Shown here: positions 45,200 to 54,175 of the stretch, in pieces | How positions within the stretch are numbered: position 1 is the first letter of the stretch | Layout: each line of letters opens with the position of its first letter | Translations under genes and position numbers: made by a program | DNA from: Botrimarina mediterranea | GTDB lineage: Bacteria; Planctomycetota; Planctomycetia; Pirellulales; Lacipirellulaceae | Reading direction: 5' to 3' | Assembly (NCBI RefSeq): GCF_007753265.1 | Contig: NZ_CP036349.1 | Coordinates: forward strand, 186,001 to 250,000 | Length of the DNA: 64,000 bases | Notes under the pieces: model-generated | What the model was told of the DNA's origin: nothing | The model's database searches: none | Seen by the model: the letters and a program-made list of their open reading frames with translations, nothing else

Positions 45200-45459
45200 G
45201 AACAGGGTAAGTAGAACCCACCCGTTCGGGGGCCCTCCTCGAAGGCCCTAGGAGGCCCCCTCTGGCGTCCGACGTGGGGGACCCGACTAAACCCTTAGCG
45301 GCTCGTCAGGACGCGCCTAAGGGCCCTCTATGGGGATCTAAACGCATGTCCAGAGGAGGACCGGGTAGCCGGGACGGAGTCATGCGCAGATCATCACCTT
45401 CTCGTGGCTAACCGACTTCCCTACGGGGGCTTCCGGGGCGAGTCACGATCGGACCCTGC
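45200..45459. other. 260-base gene-free stretch with several small stems
   Basis: Between convergent prolyl oligopeptidase and RND genes. Visible stems include GGGGGCCCTCC with GGAGGCCCCC around 45228-45262 and CCCTTAG with CTAAGGG near 45292-45325. No open frame of note, no T-tract and no known RNA motif. Confidence 0.45.
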
Positions 45460-47709
45460 TTAGCCGACAACCTTCCGCTGTTGGGGATGGCTGCACGCCA
45501 GTAGCGCCGGCAGGGCGATCAGGTCGCCGATGACGGCGGCCGCGATGGTCGAGACCGCCATCGCGGCGAAGGTGCGGTGGCCGGGGAGCTCGCTCCAGAG
45601 CATCGTGCCAAATCCGGTGCAGAGGATGACAGTCGTCATCACCAGGGCGGCGCCGACGCCGATGAAGGACCGCCGGATCGCTGATTCGACATCGCCATCG
45701 ACGGCGAGCTCTTGCTTGAATCGCGATAGGAAGTGGATCGTGTCGTCGACCGCGATTCCCAAACACACGACGAACGCGCAAACGCTCGACATGTCGAGCG
45801 GGCTGCCGCTCCAAAGCAGGAAGGCCGCGGTCATGACCAGCGGGAAGAGATTGGGAACCACCGCCACCAAGCCAATCCTTACCGAGCGATAGGCCAACGA
45901 CAGCACCACGAGGATGATGGCGGAGGCGGCGCCGAGGCTCGATCGCAAGTCCGTGACAATCTGGTAGAGGTCGCGCGATATGAGGACCGGCTGGCCGTCG
46001 AGTTTGAAGCGAAAGCCCGGGTAGCTCGACGCCAACTCGGCGAAGCCCGCCTCGAGCCGGTCGAACACCGGCGTGTAGACCGCGATCCCGCGGTCTTGCA
46101 TCCGCACGGAGACCACCGCCCGGCGCTGGCTCGCGTCGTGAAAGAAGGATCGCAATTCGACAGGCATCAGCGAGAGGAAGGTCGCCTGAGTGACGAAGTC
46201 TTGCGGATCGCCAGGGAACGATGCGAGCATCGACCGAATCGACAAGGGGCGACTCAAGAGCGGCTCTTTGGCCACCAAGGCTTCAACGTCGCGGACCGCG
46301 GCGAGAAGGCTCGGGTCGTCGCTCGCCACCCCCTCGGGCCAGTCGATCTCGACCCGAAAGAACTCGACGCCGCCGAAGTGCTCGTCCGCATACTCCAGCG
46401 CCGAGTAAGACTGGCTCGACGCGGGCATCGCGGACTTCATGCGGTTGTCGGGCGTCAGGCGGAGCGACACGATTCCCAAAGCGATCGTGACCGCTACCGA
46501 GATGGCGCTGACTTTCCGGCGGTGACGCATCATCCGATCGATCAATGCCCGCAACCATTCCACGCCAACGCCGACGACGTCGTGTTCGTGGCCCCGGTCG
46601 ACATAGCGCCCCATCCAGGTGCTGCAGACCCAAGGGACGAACGTCACCACCGCGACGAAGGCGATGAACACACCGATCATGCAGACCCGGCCGAAGTCTT
46701 GCACGTAGTCGCTCTTGGCGAGCAGCAGCGACCCGAAGCCGATTGCGGTGGTGAGCGAGGTCAGCCAGCAAGCCATGCCGACTTTGGCGATGGAGTCACG
46801 GGCGGCTTCGATCGGACCGTCGCCGGCTGCGCGGCGGCGTCGGATTTGCACCAATAGATGGACGCCGTCCGTCAAGCCGACCATCGCCAGCATGACGGGC
46901 ATGACGATCTCCGCCAGCGGGTTGGCGGGGACGCCGAGCAACTTCACCAGACCGAGCGTCCAGAAGACGCCCAAGCAGGGCGCCGCGGCAACGACGAACA
47001 CGGCGGCCACGCCGCGAAACATGATCGCTGAAAGAACGAGCGCCAGGGTGTAGCCGATCGCCTGGAAGACGATTTGATTGCGTTGAAACGCCGCTTGTTG
47101 GTCCGCGAACAGCGGGGCGCGCCCGGTCAGCCGAACGGAGACAATCTCCGGCCCGGCGGCTTCGCGGGCCGTCGTGAGGACGGCCTCGGTCGCCACCGCG
47201 GGGTCGTCAAGACGTAGCCAATCGTAGACCACGGGCATCAGCAGCGACCGGCCGTCGTCCGAGATCAGCTGGCCGGCGAGAGGGTGCGCTCGCAACCGTT
47301 CTTCGGCCCGGCGAAACGCTTGAGCGGAGGCGTCTGCCGGCGGGACCAGCGGGTCGGCCAGACCGAACACGTTGAGGATCGGCACGCGGTCGATCCAGAA
47401 GACGCTCTGAACGAAGTCGATCGCTTCGACCGCTTCGACTAGGCGTCGCGTCGCGGCGATCGACTCGGGAGTGAACAGGTCCTCCGATTCAACGATCAGA
47501 AACGCGTCGCTTGAAGCGAGGTTGAATCGCGACTGGACCTTCTCGGTCGTTGTCAGCGGGGCGATTTCGGGCCTGTCCTCGTAACGCTCCAGCGGGTGCC
47601 GCGTTTGGGCGGGGAGCAGATGGCCGACCGACGCGGTCAGGGTCACCGCCAGGAGCATCCAGCCGACGAGGTTCCGATGCCTCACGAACAGGTCGGCGAT
47701 AGTCTCCAT
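45460..47709 (-). CDS. RND-superfamily (MMPL) membrane transporter
   Basis: A 749-residue protein with the classic two-fold RND layout: one helix, a periplasmic domain of about 180 residues, five helices (IGYTLALVLSAIMFRGVAAV, LAEIVMPVMLAMVGLTDGVH near 265-285), then a second helix-domain-helices repeat ending with LDMSSVCAFVVCLGIAVDDT. The two GxxxDD-like segments (VGLTDGVH and GIAVDDTIHF) are the expected membrane motifs. Such MMPL/hopanoid-type RND pumps move lipids or hydrophobic substrates by proton flow. It is 59 bases downstream of the redoxin/cytochrome gene and very likely in the same operon. Confidence 0.9.
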   Translation of the reverse strand: METIADLFVRHRNLVGWMLLAVTLTASVGHLLPAQTRHPLERYEDRPEIAPLTTTEKVQSRFNLASSDAFLIVESEDLFTPESIAATRRLVEAVEAIDFVQSVFWIDRVPILNVFGLADPLVPPADASAQAFRRAEERLRAHPLAGQLISDDGRSLLMPVVYDWLRLDDPAVATEAVLTTAREAAGPEIVSVRLTGRAPLFADQQAAFQRNQIVFQAIGYTLALVLSAIMFRGVAAVFVVAAAPCLGVFWTLGLVKLLGVPANPLAEIVMPVMLAMVGLTDGVHLLVQIRRRRAAGDGPIEAARDSIAKVGMACWLTSLTTAIGFGSLLLAKSDYVQDFGRVCMIGVFIAFVAVVTFVPWVCSTWMGRYVDRGHEHDVVGVGVEWLRALIDRMMRHRRKVSAISVAVTIALGIVSLRLTPDNRMKSAMPASSQSYSALEYADEHFGGVEFFRVEIDWPEGVASDDPSLLAAVRDVEALVAKEPLLSRPLSIRSMLASFPGDPQDFVTQATFLSLMPVELRSFFHDASQRRAVVSVRMQDRGIAVYTPVFDRLEAGFAELASSYPGFRFKLDGQPVLISRDLYQIVTDLRSSLGAASAIILVVLSLAYRSVRIGLVAVVPNLFPLVMTAAFLLWSGSPLDMSSVCAFVVCLGIAVDDTIHFLSRFKQELAVDGDVESAIRRSFIGVGAALVMTTVILCTGFGTMLWSELPGHRTFAAMAVSTIAAAVIGDLIALPALLACSHPQQRKVVG

Positions 47710-47768
47710 GCAGGGCGATGCCGCGTTGAACTCGGGGGGGGAAGATCCGCCGCAGGGGCGAGTCTCGA

Positions 47769-49727
47769 CTAGAAAGGTCGAGCGCTGTCCGCCAGGGCCG
47801 ACTCGAAGACCTCGTCTTCGGTGAGCGACTGGTCGTTGTTGCGGTCGTAGCGGTCAAATGCGAACAGGGCGAAGGCGTGGGGCAGCTCGCGCCGCAACAG
47901 CTTGCCGTCGCCGTCGTCGTGCTTCTCGAACAACCGCTGCGCCAGCGCGCGGGCCTCGAGGCGGGCGCTGTCGGGCGCCGCTTCGGTAACGTCCTCCGTG
48001 CGGAGGGCGCCGACCGGGGCCGCCACCTCGAAGAAGGCGACCATCATCTCTTCGAACGATTGGTCCCCCCAACGGACGGTTGCGGTCGGATCGGGGTTCG
48101 CAGGATTGGCGGCGGAGTTGTCGAACGACGCCTCGCAGTCGACGCGGAAAGATTCGGGAAGGGTTATTGGGTTCGCCAAGCGGTAGTTCGTTTGCCAGTT
48201 GAAATCGTAGTGAGGGACATCAAGCAAGACCCGCTCCTTCCCGTCCGGCCCAACCCCGGTCATGCGGAACGACTTGCCGCGGAAGTGCATGTGCGGGGCG
48301 AGCCCGATCAGCTCGGCGCCGGCGGGGAAGCCGCCCCGTGACGCGGTGACGCGGTAGTCGGGATCGCCCGGCGGGATCTCAAACTTGGGGTTCACCGCCT
48401 CGATCGTAACGACCTCTTCCTTGACCGAAGCGGGGTCGGCGAACACGAGCTCCATCCGTGTGAGGTCCTCGCTCTCGGCGCCGTTGGGGGTGTAGTGCAT
48501 CTGGAAGACCAGCTTCGACCCCGCCGGCACGAAGCGCGCGCGACCCTCGGGGAGCGACATCGAGCTCTGTCCTGGCACATACGCGCCCAGCCAGCCAAGC
48601 CCCTGCCGGGGCCGATCGATCGGCGGGCTCACGAAGACAATCACGTGATGGACAACCGAGCGGTCTCCCGGAACGATGTCGGCCGCTTGCACCCATTTAT
48701 CTTCGGTGAAGCCCGGATCGACGGCGAAGTACTGATAGTCGATCACCCCTTCCGCCGCGACGCGGTAGGGCTCTTCGCGCATCGCAACGACCAAGTCAGG
48801 GTCGCGTGGCAGTCGCCAGCCCGCGACGAACTCACGTTGCGGAGGGAGCTTCTCTATGTCGCCCGCGGGCGCCCCCGCTTCGGCCCAGTCGTAGAGCGTT
48901 TGCTTCTCGCTCTCGCTCAAAAGCCGCGCGTTGGAGAACTCGCCGTGGGCCGGGTTAGCGTGCCAAGGCGGCATCCGCTGATCGCGGACCACTTCCGCGA
49001 TCGTGTCGGCCCACCCGGCGACCTCGTCGTAGTCCCGCAGCGCAAACGGGGCGATTTCGCCGTCGCGGTGGCACTCGACGCAGTTCCTCTCAAGAATCGG
49101 CGCGACGTGTTCGGCGTAGGAGACCGTGGCGTCGTTGTCGGGGTCCCGCGGTCTGCCGATGACGCATCCCACCGCGCGGGTCTCGGTCGTCGTCGGCTCT
49201 TTGCCTGCGAGCACCGCCTCGAGCGCCTCGCGGATGAAGTGGCGTGTGGGCTCTTGGCGAACGGCGCCAACGTCGTATTGATCGTCGATCCGCCCCTGAT
49301 AGCGGACGACTCGTTGGTGATCGAGAACGAACGCCTCGGGCGTGCGGGTGGCGCCGAACGCCTCGGCGGCCTCGGCGTGGTTGTCCTTGAGGAGGGGGAA
49401 CGTGACGCCGTGGCGACGTCCGTAGGCGGCCAACTCGGTGAGCGAGTCTTGGCGGTTGGAGTTCACGCCGAGGACGATCACGTTTCGATCGCAGTAGTCC
49501 TCAGCGATCGCCTCCAGACGAGGGCCGTACAGCTTTGCAAGCGGGCACTCGACTCCGAGAAACACAACGACCACCGCGTCTGCGGCCGCATAGTCCCTTA
49601 GGGAACGTTGCTGGCCATACGAGTCCGGCAAGCGGATGTCGCCGACGACAACGCCTACACGGGCCGCCACAGGCACCGGAGTCGCGGCGGCGAATGACAG
49701 AATAAGTAGCGAGAGGACTCGGAGCAT
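47769..49727 (-). CDS. Redoxin / cytochrome c / copper monooxygenase fusion with C-terminal EF hands
   Basis: A 652-residue exported multi-domain redox protein. After a signal peptide (residues 1-22), residues 30-185 are an AhpC/TSA-like thioredoxin fold with a single Cys in VFLGVECPLAKLYGPRL. ILERNCVECHRDGEIAPF near 230-245 is a class I cytochrome c heme site. Residues 270-560 resemble copper type II, ascorbate-dependent monooxygenases (PHM-like), with His-rich sites VVHHVIVFV, QMHYTPNG and PHMHFRGKSF. The C-terminus has two EF-hand-like loops (DDGDGKLLRREL, DRNNDQSLTEDE). The substrate is unknown. This fusion recurs in planctomycetes. The RND pump gene follows at 59 bases. Confidence 0.82.
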   Translation of the reverse strand: MLRVLSLLILSFAAATPVPVAARVGVVVGDIRLPDSYGQQRSLRDYAAADAVVVVFLGVECPLAKLYGPRLEAIAEDYCDRNVIVLGVNSNRQDSLTELAAYGRRHGVTFPLLKDNHAEAAEAFGATRTPEAFVLDHQRVVRYQGRIDDQYDVGAVRQEPTRHFIREALEAVLAGKEPTTTETRAVGCVIGRPRDPDNDATVSYAEHVAPILERNCVECHRDGEIAPFALRDYDEVAGWADTIAEVVRDQRMPPWHANPAHGEFSNARLLSESEKQTLYDWAEAGAPAGDIEKLPPQREFVAGWRLPRDPDLVVAMREEPYRVAAEGVIDYQYFAVDPGFTEDKWVQAADIVPGDRSVVHHVIVFVSPPIDRPRQGLGWLGAYVPGQSSMSLPEGRARFVPAGSKLVFQMHYTPNGAESEDLTRMELVFADPASVKEEVVTIEAVNPKFEIPPGDPDYRVTASRGGFPAGAELIGLAPHMHFRGKSFRMTGVGPDGKERVLLDVPHYDFNWQTNYRLANPITLPESFRVDCEASFDNSAANPANPDPTATVRWGDQSFEEMMVAFFEVAAPVGALRTEDVTEAAPDSARLEARALAQRLFEKHDDGDGKLLRRELPHAFALFAFDRYDRNNDQSLTEDEVFESALADSARPF

Positions 49728-50031
49728 ATCGACCCATAGGAGGGATTACCGCTCAGCCAGAACCGCAAGAGCCGGGGGCTTCTTCACCAATTCTTTAGGG
49801 CGGTTCTCCGCAGGAGACAAGCTCCGACCCCTCGGGAGGGCTGTCGGAAACCGCGGGATCGCTTAGGCAGAGCCGGCCGGGATGGCGAAACCGAGAGTCG
49901 CCGAGAGATCGGCACGACCTCCGGAGAAAGCCACCGGACTACCAAGCCGCCGCCTTTCCCGCTGCGGCCAACCCTTTTTTTGCGGCGGCCAACTCAGTCC
50001 GGCGGTACGACTGCCCGCCGGGGGGGAGCCT
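49728..50031. other. 304-base gene-free region between lptE and the redoxin fusion
   Basis: It holds the promoter region of the minus-strand redoxin gene and the end of lptE. A purine-rich tract (AGGAGGGATT) at 49738-49747, a small AGCCGGGGGCT hairpin near 49773 and a CCTTTTTTTGCGGCGG stretch near 49974 are visible; none could be assigned a function. Confidence 0.4.
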
Positions 50032-50616
50032 CTACCAAGGCTCTTCCATCACCCCAACGATCTGCTCCGCCAAGCGGGCGATCTCCAACTGCTGCTGCGA
50101 GGCGAGCGTTTGGCCCGACTCGGGGATCAGCGGGTTGGTTTGGGTGACGCCGATCGTGGGCTGCGCCGCACTGGCGGCGAGTCCGCCAGAAAGCGGCACG
50201 CTGTGCATCGGACCCAGCGGCAGGCGGCGCCGATTGAGCCACGACACCTCGGCCCAGATACTCGTCGCGAACACCCGCGGGTTGTCGAACTGGTCTTCGG
50301 CCTGCACGTTGCGGCGGTCGCCGCGTAGCCGGACTTCGAGGACGCTATCGGCGTTCGGCGAGTTGACGACCTTGTAGGGCGTCTTCAGTTCGATCTCTTT
50401 CACCAGCGCTTCGGTGAGCCGTTCACCAAGATCACGGCGGAAGCTGTCTGACTCGACCATCGGCACGTATACCGTCGCCACGTCGGGGGCGTAGAGCGAC
50501 CGCGACCCGGCGCGATAGCCCGCACACCCCGCGGTGAGGCTCGCTGTCACTAGCAGCACGACGATAACGCTACAACGGTTCAAGTGATTTGTTTTCGAGC
50601 AAGTGAACTCTCGCAT
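50032..50616 (-). CDS. lptE: LptE-like LPS-assembly lipoprotein
   Basis: A 194-residue lipoprotein with signal peptide and lipobox LTAGC (Cys31). The mature part VYVPMVESDSFRRDLGERLTEALVKEIELKTPYKVV is the typical LptE/RlpB opening, where an amphipathic helix precedes a beta-sheet; VLEVRLRGDRRNVQ and FATSIWAEVSW follow. LptE plugs the LptD barrel and helps place lipopolysaccharide in the outer leaflet. The next gene upstream on the same strand is a BamD-like protein, in line with an outer-membrane assembly role. A palindromic repeat sits between them. LptE proteins are poorly conserved, so the symbol is likely but not certain. Confidence 0.75.
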   Translation of the reverse strand: MREFTCSKTNHLNRCSVIVVLLVTASLTAGCAGYRAGSRSLYAPDVATVYVPMVESDSFRRDLGERLTEALVKEIELKTPYKVVNSPNADSVLEVRLRGDRRNVQAEDQFDNPRVFATSIWAEVSWLNRRRLPLGPMHSVPLSGGLAASAAQPTIGVTQTNPLIPESGQTLASQQQLEIARLAEQIVGVMEEPW

Positions 50617-50620
50617 TGGG

Positions 50621-50690
50621 CCTCAGCCGTGGGCGGAAGCCGGCGGTCGAACCACCGAGACGCTCCGCGGGCTGCCGCCCACGGCTGAGG
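50621..50690. repeat. CCTCAGCCG/GGGCGGAAGCC family inverted repeat, copy 3
   Basis: CCTCAGCCGTGGGCGGAAGC and its inverted partner GCTGCCGCCCACGGCTGAGG, arms about 27-30 bases with few mismatches, fill the gap between bamD-like and lptE, right before the lptE start codon. Confidence 0.8.
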
Positions 50691-50714
50691 CCTCTCGAGG
50701 TGGTGATTGGATGC

Positions 50715-52109
50715 TTAACGCGTTGTCGTTTTCCCTTCGGGGTTCGGTCCCTCGGCGACCATCGTTTGGCCGCTTCCCGGTGGCGCCGTCGCCTCGGGCG
50801 CGATGGTCTCGACCGAGTTGATCGATTCGAACCTCTTGTTCTCGGGGAACATATTAACGAGCCACTCCATCGGCACCTCGGGTGACTCGGGGAGCCCCTC
50901 AAGCTCGGCGAGCTTCTCGCGTGCTTGCTCGGCGGCGGGGCTGTCGGGGCGCTCTTCGATGACTCTCCGCAGATAGTACTTCGCGGCGCCGTGGTGCTCG
51001 GTCCCTTCGTAGTACGACGCCATTTGCAGGTCGCGTTCCTCGATCGCCCGGGCGATCTGGGCGCGCATCTCAGTCAGTCTTTCACGCTCTTCATCGGAGA
51101 GCCGGCCCGAGAAGTTGATGCGCGTCAGCTCCTCCAGCCGCTCCGCTTCACGGAGCGCTGTGCCGTCGTACTGAGGGCCGCGGTAGCGGAGCATCTTCGC
51201 TTTCAGACCAAGAAGATGCGCCTCGAACTGGTGATCGCTACGCGGGTATTCTTGGCGAAGCAGCGTGTAGTGGTAGTCGGCGTCGGCGTAACGCAGGCGA
51301 CGGAAGTGGATGCCGGCCGTCGCCATGATCGCGTCGTCGGCCCGCGGGCCGGTCGGGTCGTTCAGCCGGATCGCGTCGTACATCCGCACGGCGTGGCCGA
51401 TCGTGTCGAGCTTCGGCACCGTCGTCGCCAGGGGGCGGTAGTCGAGCGGAGCGTGCCACGACTCGCCGAAGTAGTTTTGCTCCCAGTACTGGGCGATGCT
51501 CCACAGCCGCTCGATCGTGGCGTCGAGCTTTGGCGTGTTCGGGTGCTTGTCGAGCAACGAGACGTAAGCGTCGGAGGCCTCTTTGTACTTGTCCTGGAAG
51601 TAATAGCACTCGCCGAGATTGAACAACGATTTGGCGGCAAGGTCGGTGTCGGGCCAGCGGTTGGCGGCCGCCTCGAACTTCACCGCGGCCGTCTCGTAGT
51701 TCTTCGCCTCGACGAGAGCGACGCCCTCGTTGAACAGCCCTTCGGCGACTTCGCGGTCGGGGCCGTAGCCGGTCGCTTCGCGGAGATTGGCGTAGGCCTT
51801 CTTCGGGTCGAGGCCCGGCAACAGGCCGCCGTCGATATCGGCGGGGCGGTCGAGTTGGATCGTCCGCTCATCGACGGCCGCATCGATCGGCGAGCCATCG
51901 CCGCCGAAGTAACCCTCAACGCCCGGCACCTGATAGCCCTTGCCGGGGACAAACTCGGCCTTCTTCTTGTTCTTCTTCCACCACTCGCGCCCGCCGACCT
52001 TCTCGGTCTGGCTCTCGTTGGTCGAGGCGCCGAACGATGGCCACTCCCACGCCGCCGCGGGCGACGCAAGGCAGAGGGCGAAGAGTGCTAGCAGCGTGTT
52101 CTTAAGCAT
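50715..52109 (-). CDS. TPR protein of BamD/YfiO type
   Basis: A 464-residue exported protein; ATG 52109 opens the signal peptide (MLKNTLLALFALCLASPAAA), whereas the longer frame to 52190 lies in GC-rich leader. There is no lipobox. From about residue 115 helical repeats appear: VAEGLFNEGVALVEAKNYETAAVKFEAA, AAKSLFNLGECYYFQDKYKEASDAYVSL and later SPAAEQAREKLAELEG, which match BamD-like TPRs in the outer-membrane-assembly family. BamD delivers outer-membrane proteins to BamA. The family match is good; because it is long, starts without a Cys anchor and carries an extra domain, its precise role may differ. Confidence 0.75.
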   Translation of the reverse strand: MLKNTLLALFALCLASPAAAWEWPSFGASTNESQTEKVGGREWWKKNKKKAEFVPGKGYQVPGVEGYFGGDGSPIDAAVDERTIQLDRPADIDGGLLPGLDPKKAYANLREATGYGPDREVAEGLFNEGVALVEAKNYETAAVKFEAAANRWPDTDLAAKSLFNLGECYYFQDKYKEASDAYVSLLDKHPNTPKLDATIERLWSIAQYWEQNYFGESWHAPLDYRPLATTVPKLDTIGHAVRMYDAIRLNDPTGPRADDAIMATAGIHFRRLRYADADYHYTLLRQEYPRSDHQFEAHLLGLKAKMLRYRGPQYDGTALREAERLEELTRINFSGRLSDEERERLTEMRAQIARAIEERDLQMASYYEGTEHHGAAKYYLRRVIEERPDSPAAEQAREKLAELEGLPESPEVPMEWLVNMFPENKRFESINSVETIAPEATAPPGSGQTMVAEGPNPEGKTTTR

Positions 52110-52198
52110 GGCGTACGGTCGGCCTGGGGGCGATCGGGCGCAGCGGGGGCGCGGGTCGCGGACCGTAGGACGCGCGGCGAGTCGCGTCAAGAGAAGAC

Positions 52199-52356
52199 GG
52201 AACCGCCAAGACGCCAGGAGCGCCTAGATCGCCAGGACAAAGAAGTTTGACGGGACGCACAGGATCAACAGGATTGATTCCTAATCCAGTCGATCCTGTT
52301 GATCCTGTCGGAAAATTCTTGGCGATCCATGGCGCTCCTGGCGTCTTGGCGGTTCC
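52199..52356. repeat. Nested palindromic element with 26-bp perfect outer arms
   Basis: Outer arms 52199-52224 and 52331-52356 are perfect inverted copies (core AACCGCCAAGACGCCAGGAG). Inner arms 52259-52274 and 52293-52308 are a second perfect 16-bp inverted repeat (ACAGGATCAACAGGAT). A single left arm with the same sequence recurs at 60977-61017. It abuts the stop of the CorC gene. Confidence 0.9.
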
Positions 52357-52359
52357 CCG

Positions 52360-53643
52360 TCAAGCGCTCTCGGCAGCCGCCGCCTCGATCCGCTCGACCA
52401 AGACGCGTTCGATCCGCCGGTCGGTCACTTCCAGCACCGTAATGCGGACCGCGCCGTTGTGGACGACTTCCTCGCCTTGCAACGGGACGTGTCCCAGTTC
52501 GCTGAAGACAAAGCCGGCGATCGTGTCGAAGTCTTCGTCTTCGGGGAGGTCGGTCCCCAGTCGCTCGTTGACCTCATCGACATGCGTGCGGCCTAGCGCC
52601 TCGCAGACGCCCTCGCTGATGTCGCGGATGTCATCGACGACCTCGTCGTCGTATTCATCGACAATCTCGCCGACGATCTCTTCGAGGACGTCCTCGATCG
52701 TCACCAAGCCGGCGACGCCGCCGTATTCGTCGAGCACCAGGGCGATGTGCGTGCGTTCCTGTTGGAACATCGCCAGCAAGTCGTCCACGGCCTTCGTCTC
52801 GGGGACGAAGATCGGCTTGCGGACCATTTCGCGGACGCTGCGGCGTTTGGCGGGGTCGTTCTTCGCCAGCTCGGGGATCAAGTCCTTCACATAGAGGACG
52901 CCGACGATGTCGTCGCGCGTCGTCTCGTACATGGGCAGCCGGGTGTGGCCCATCCGGATGATGCTGTTGATCAGGTCATCCCACGGCTCGTCCACTTGCA
53001 GCATGTGCATCTCGGTCCGCGGGGTCATCACTTGAGAGACCTCGGCGTGACTCAGCTCGATGACGCCCTCGATCATTTCACGGGCGTCCTCTTCGAGCAG
53101 GCCTTCGCGGTGGCCCTCGGTGACAATCGTGCGGATCTCTTCGCCGATGGTCTCCTCGTCGGCGACGCTCGGCACGCGGCCGGCGAGTCGGTGCAGGATG
53201 GTGTCGAGCAACCTAGCGCTCATCCGCAGCGGCGCCGCGAGCGTCCCGAGCGCGCGCCAGAGCGGCCAGGTGTGGAAGAGAAACGGCTCGGCGAAGACGC
53301 GGACAAACGCCCAGGTCGCCGCGACCCGCAAGAGCGCCAGCGTGACGCCGACTCCGCCGGCGACGCCGTACAGCGCCCATTCGTTCTCGTAGTGGCCGAC
53401 CGTCCAGGCGAACGTCGAGACGGCGAAGAAGGCGACCGCGAACGCGCCCAGCAGGTCGAGCCCCAGGGCGGTCGACTCATGCTGTCGGAGGATCTCCCCA
53501 AAGCGGTCGAGGTTGTCCCGCCGCCGACAGATGTCTTGCAGGTCGGTGCGTGAAAACTCACGCAGCGCGCGGGCGCTGACTGCCGTAAGAAGCGTCGCCA
53601 CGAGCGACGCGATCGCCATCCATAGTAACGCGGCTTGACTCAC
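52360..53643 (-). CDS. corC: CNNM/CorC-type transporter-associated protein (DUF21, CBS pair, CorC_HlyC)
   Basis: A 427-residue membrane protein of the HlyC/CorC (CNNM) family, linked to magnesium/cobalt transport. Residues 1-170 are a DUF21-like membrane region with about four helices. A CBS pair spans about 205-335, beginning VMTPRTEMHML and with LPMYETTRDDIVGVLYVKDL and IALVLDEYGGVAGLVTIEDV. The CorC_HlyC domain ends the protein (LPEDEDFDTIAGFVFSELG). The start is GTG and overlaps the YbeY stop codon (GTGA), so the genes are translationally coupled. The symbol covers the family, not a proven substrate. Confidence 0.9.
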   Translation of the reverse strand: MSQAALLWMAIASLVATLLTAVSARALREFSRTDLQDICRRRDNLDRFGEILRQHESTALGLDLLGAFAVAFFAVSTFAWTVGHYENEWALYGVAGGVGVTLALLRVAATWAFVRVFAEPFLFHTWPLWRALGTLAAPLRMSARLLDTILHRLAGRVPSVADEETIGEEIRTIVTEGHREGLLEEDAREMIEGVIELSHAEVSQVMTPRTEMHMLQVDEPWDDLINSIIRMGHTRLPMYETTRDDIVGVLYVKDLIPELAKNDPAKRRSVREMVRKPIFVPETKAVDDLLAMFQQERTHIALVLDEYGGVAGLVTIEDVLEEIVGEIVDEYDDEVVDDIRDISEGVCEALGRTHVDEVNERLGTDLPEDEDFDTIAGFVFSELGHVPLQGEEVVHNGAVRITVLEVTDRRIERVLVERIEAAAAESA

Positions 53644-54113
53644 TGTGGCTGCGTCCCCTCCGCCGCCAACTCCGAGGGAGCGAGCGCGGGCGGCTCGACG
53701 TCCGCCAGACGCAAGTACCGGCGCTCGGCGGCCCGCATCGCGGCGACCTCGTCGTCGGCCTTGTCGCGGTGGCCCGCCAGATGGAGGGTCCCGTGGATGA
53801 CGTACAGCAGCAACTCGTCCTCCGCGGGCCAGCCGTACTCCGCCGCGTTCTCGACCGCCGTGTCGGCGCTGACGATCACCTCGCCTTCGAGTCGCGGCGG
53901 CTCGTCCAGCAGCGCAAAGCTCAGCACGTCGGTCGGGTAATCGTGCTGCAAGTGGCGGACGTTCAGCTCATGAATCGTGGGATCGTCAACCACCGCGACG
54001 CTCAGTTCCCCCTCGCCATACCCCGCGTCCGCCAAGATTGCGGCCGCGACCCGGCGTATTCGATCCTCATCGATCGAGAGCGTCGATTGTTGATTGGCGA
54101 TTTCGATATTCAT
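53640..54113 (-). CDS. ybeY: rRNA maturation endoribonuclease YbeY
   Basis: A 157-residue protein starting at ATG 54113 (MNIEIANQQSTL). It shows the YbeY pattern: ELSVAVVDDPTIHELNVRHL near residues 37-56, YPTDVLSFALLDE, GEVIVSADTAVENAAEYGW and the zinc site HGTLHLAGHRDKADD near 116-130. The canonical site has a third His two residues further (GYDH); here that position is Asp and a His lies two residues earlier. YbeY takes part in 16S rRNA 3' maturation and ribosome quality control. Its stop codon overlaps the CorC start. Confidence 0.93.
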   Translation of the reverse strand: MNIEIANQQSTLSIDEDRIRRVAAAILADAGYGEGELSVAVVDDPTIHELNVRHLQHDYPTDVLSFALLDEPPRLEGEVIVSADTAVENAAEYGWPAEDELLLYVIHGTLHLAGHRDKADDEVAAMRAAERRYLRLADVEPPALAPSELAAEGTQPQ

Positions 54114-54175
54114 CACAGCGAGCGAACGATGGCTAAGCGTGAACAACCCGGACTTCCGACTCCCGACCCCTGCCC

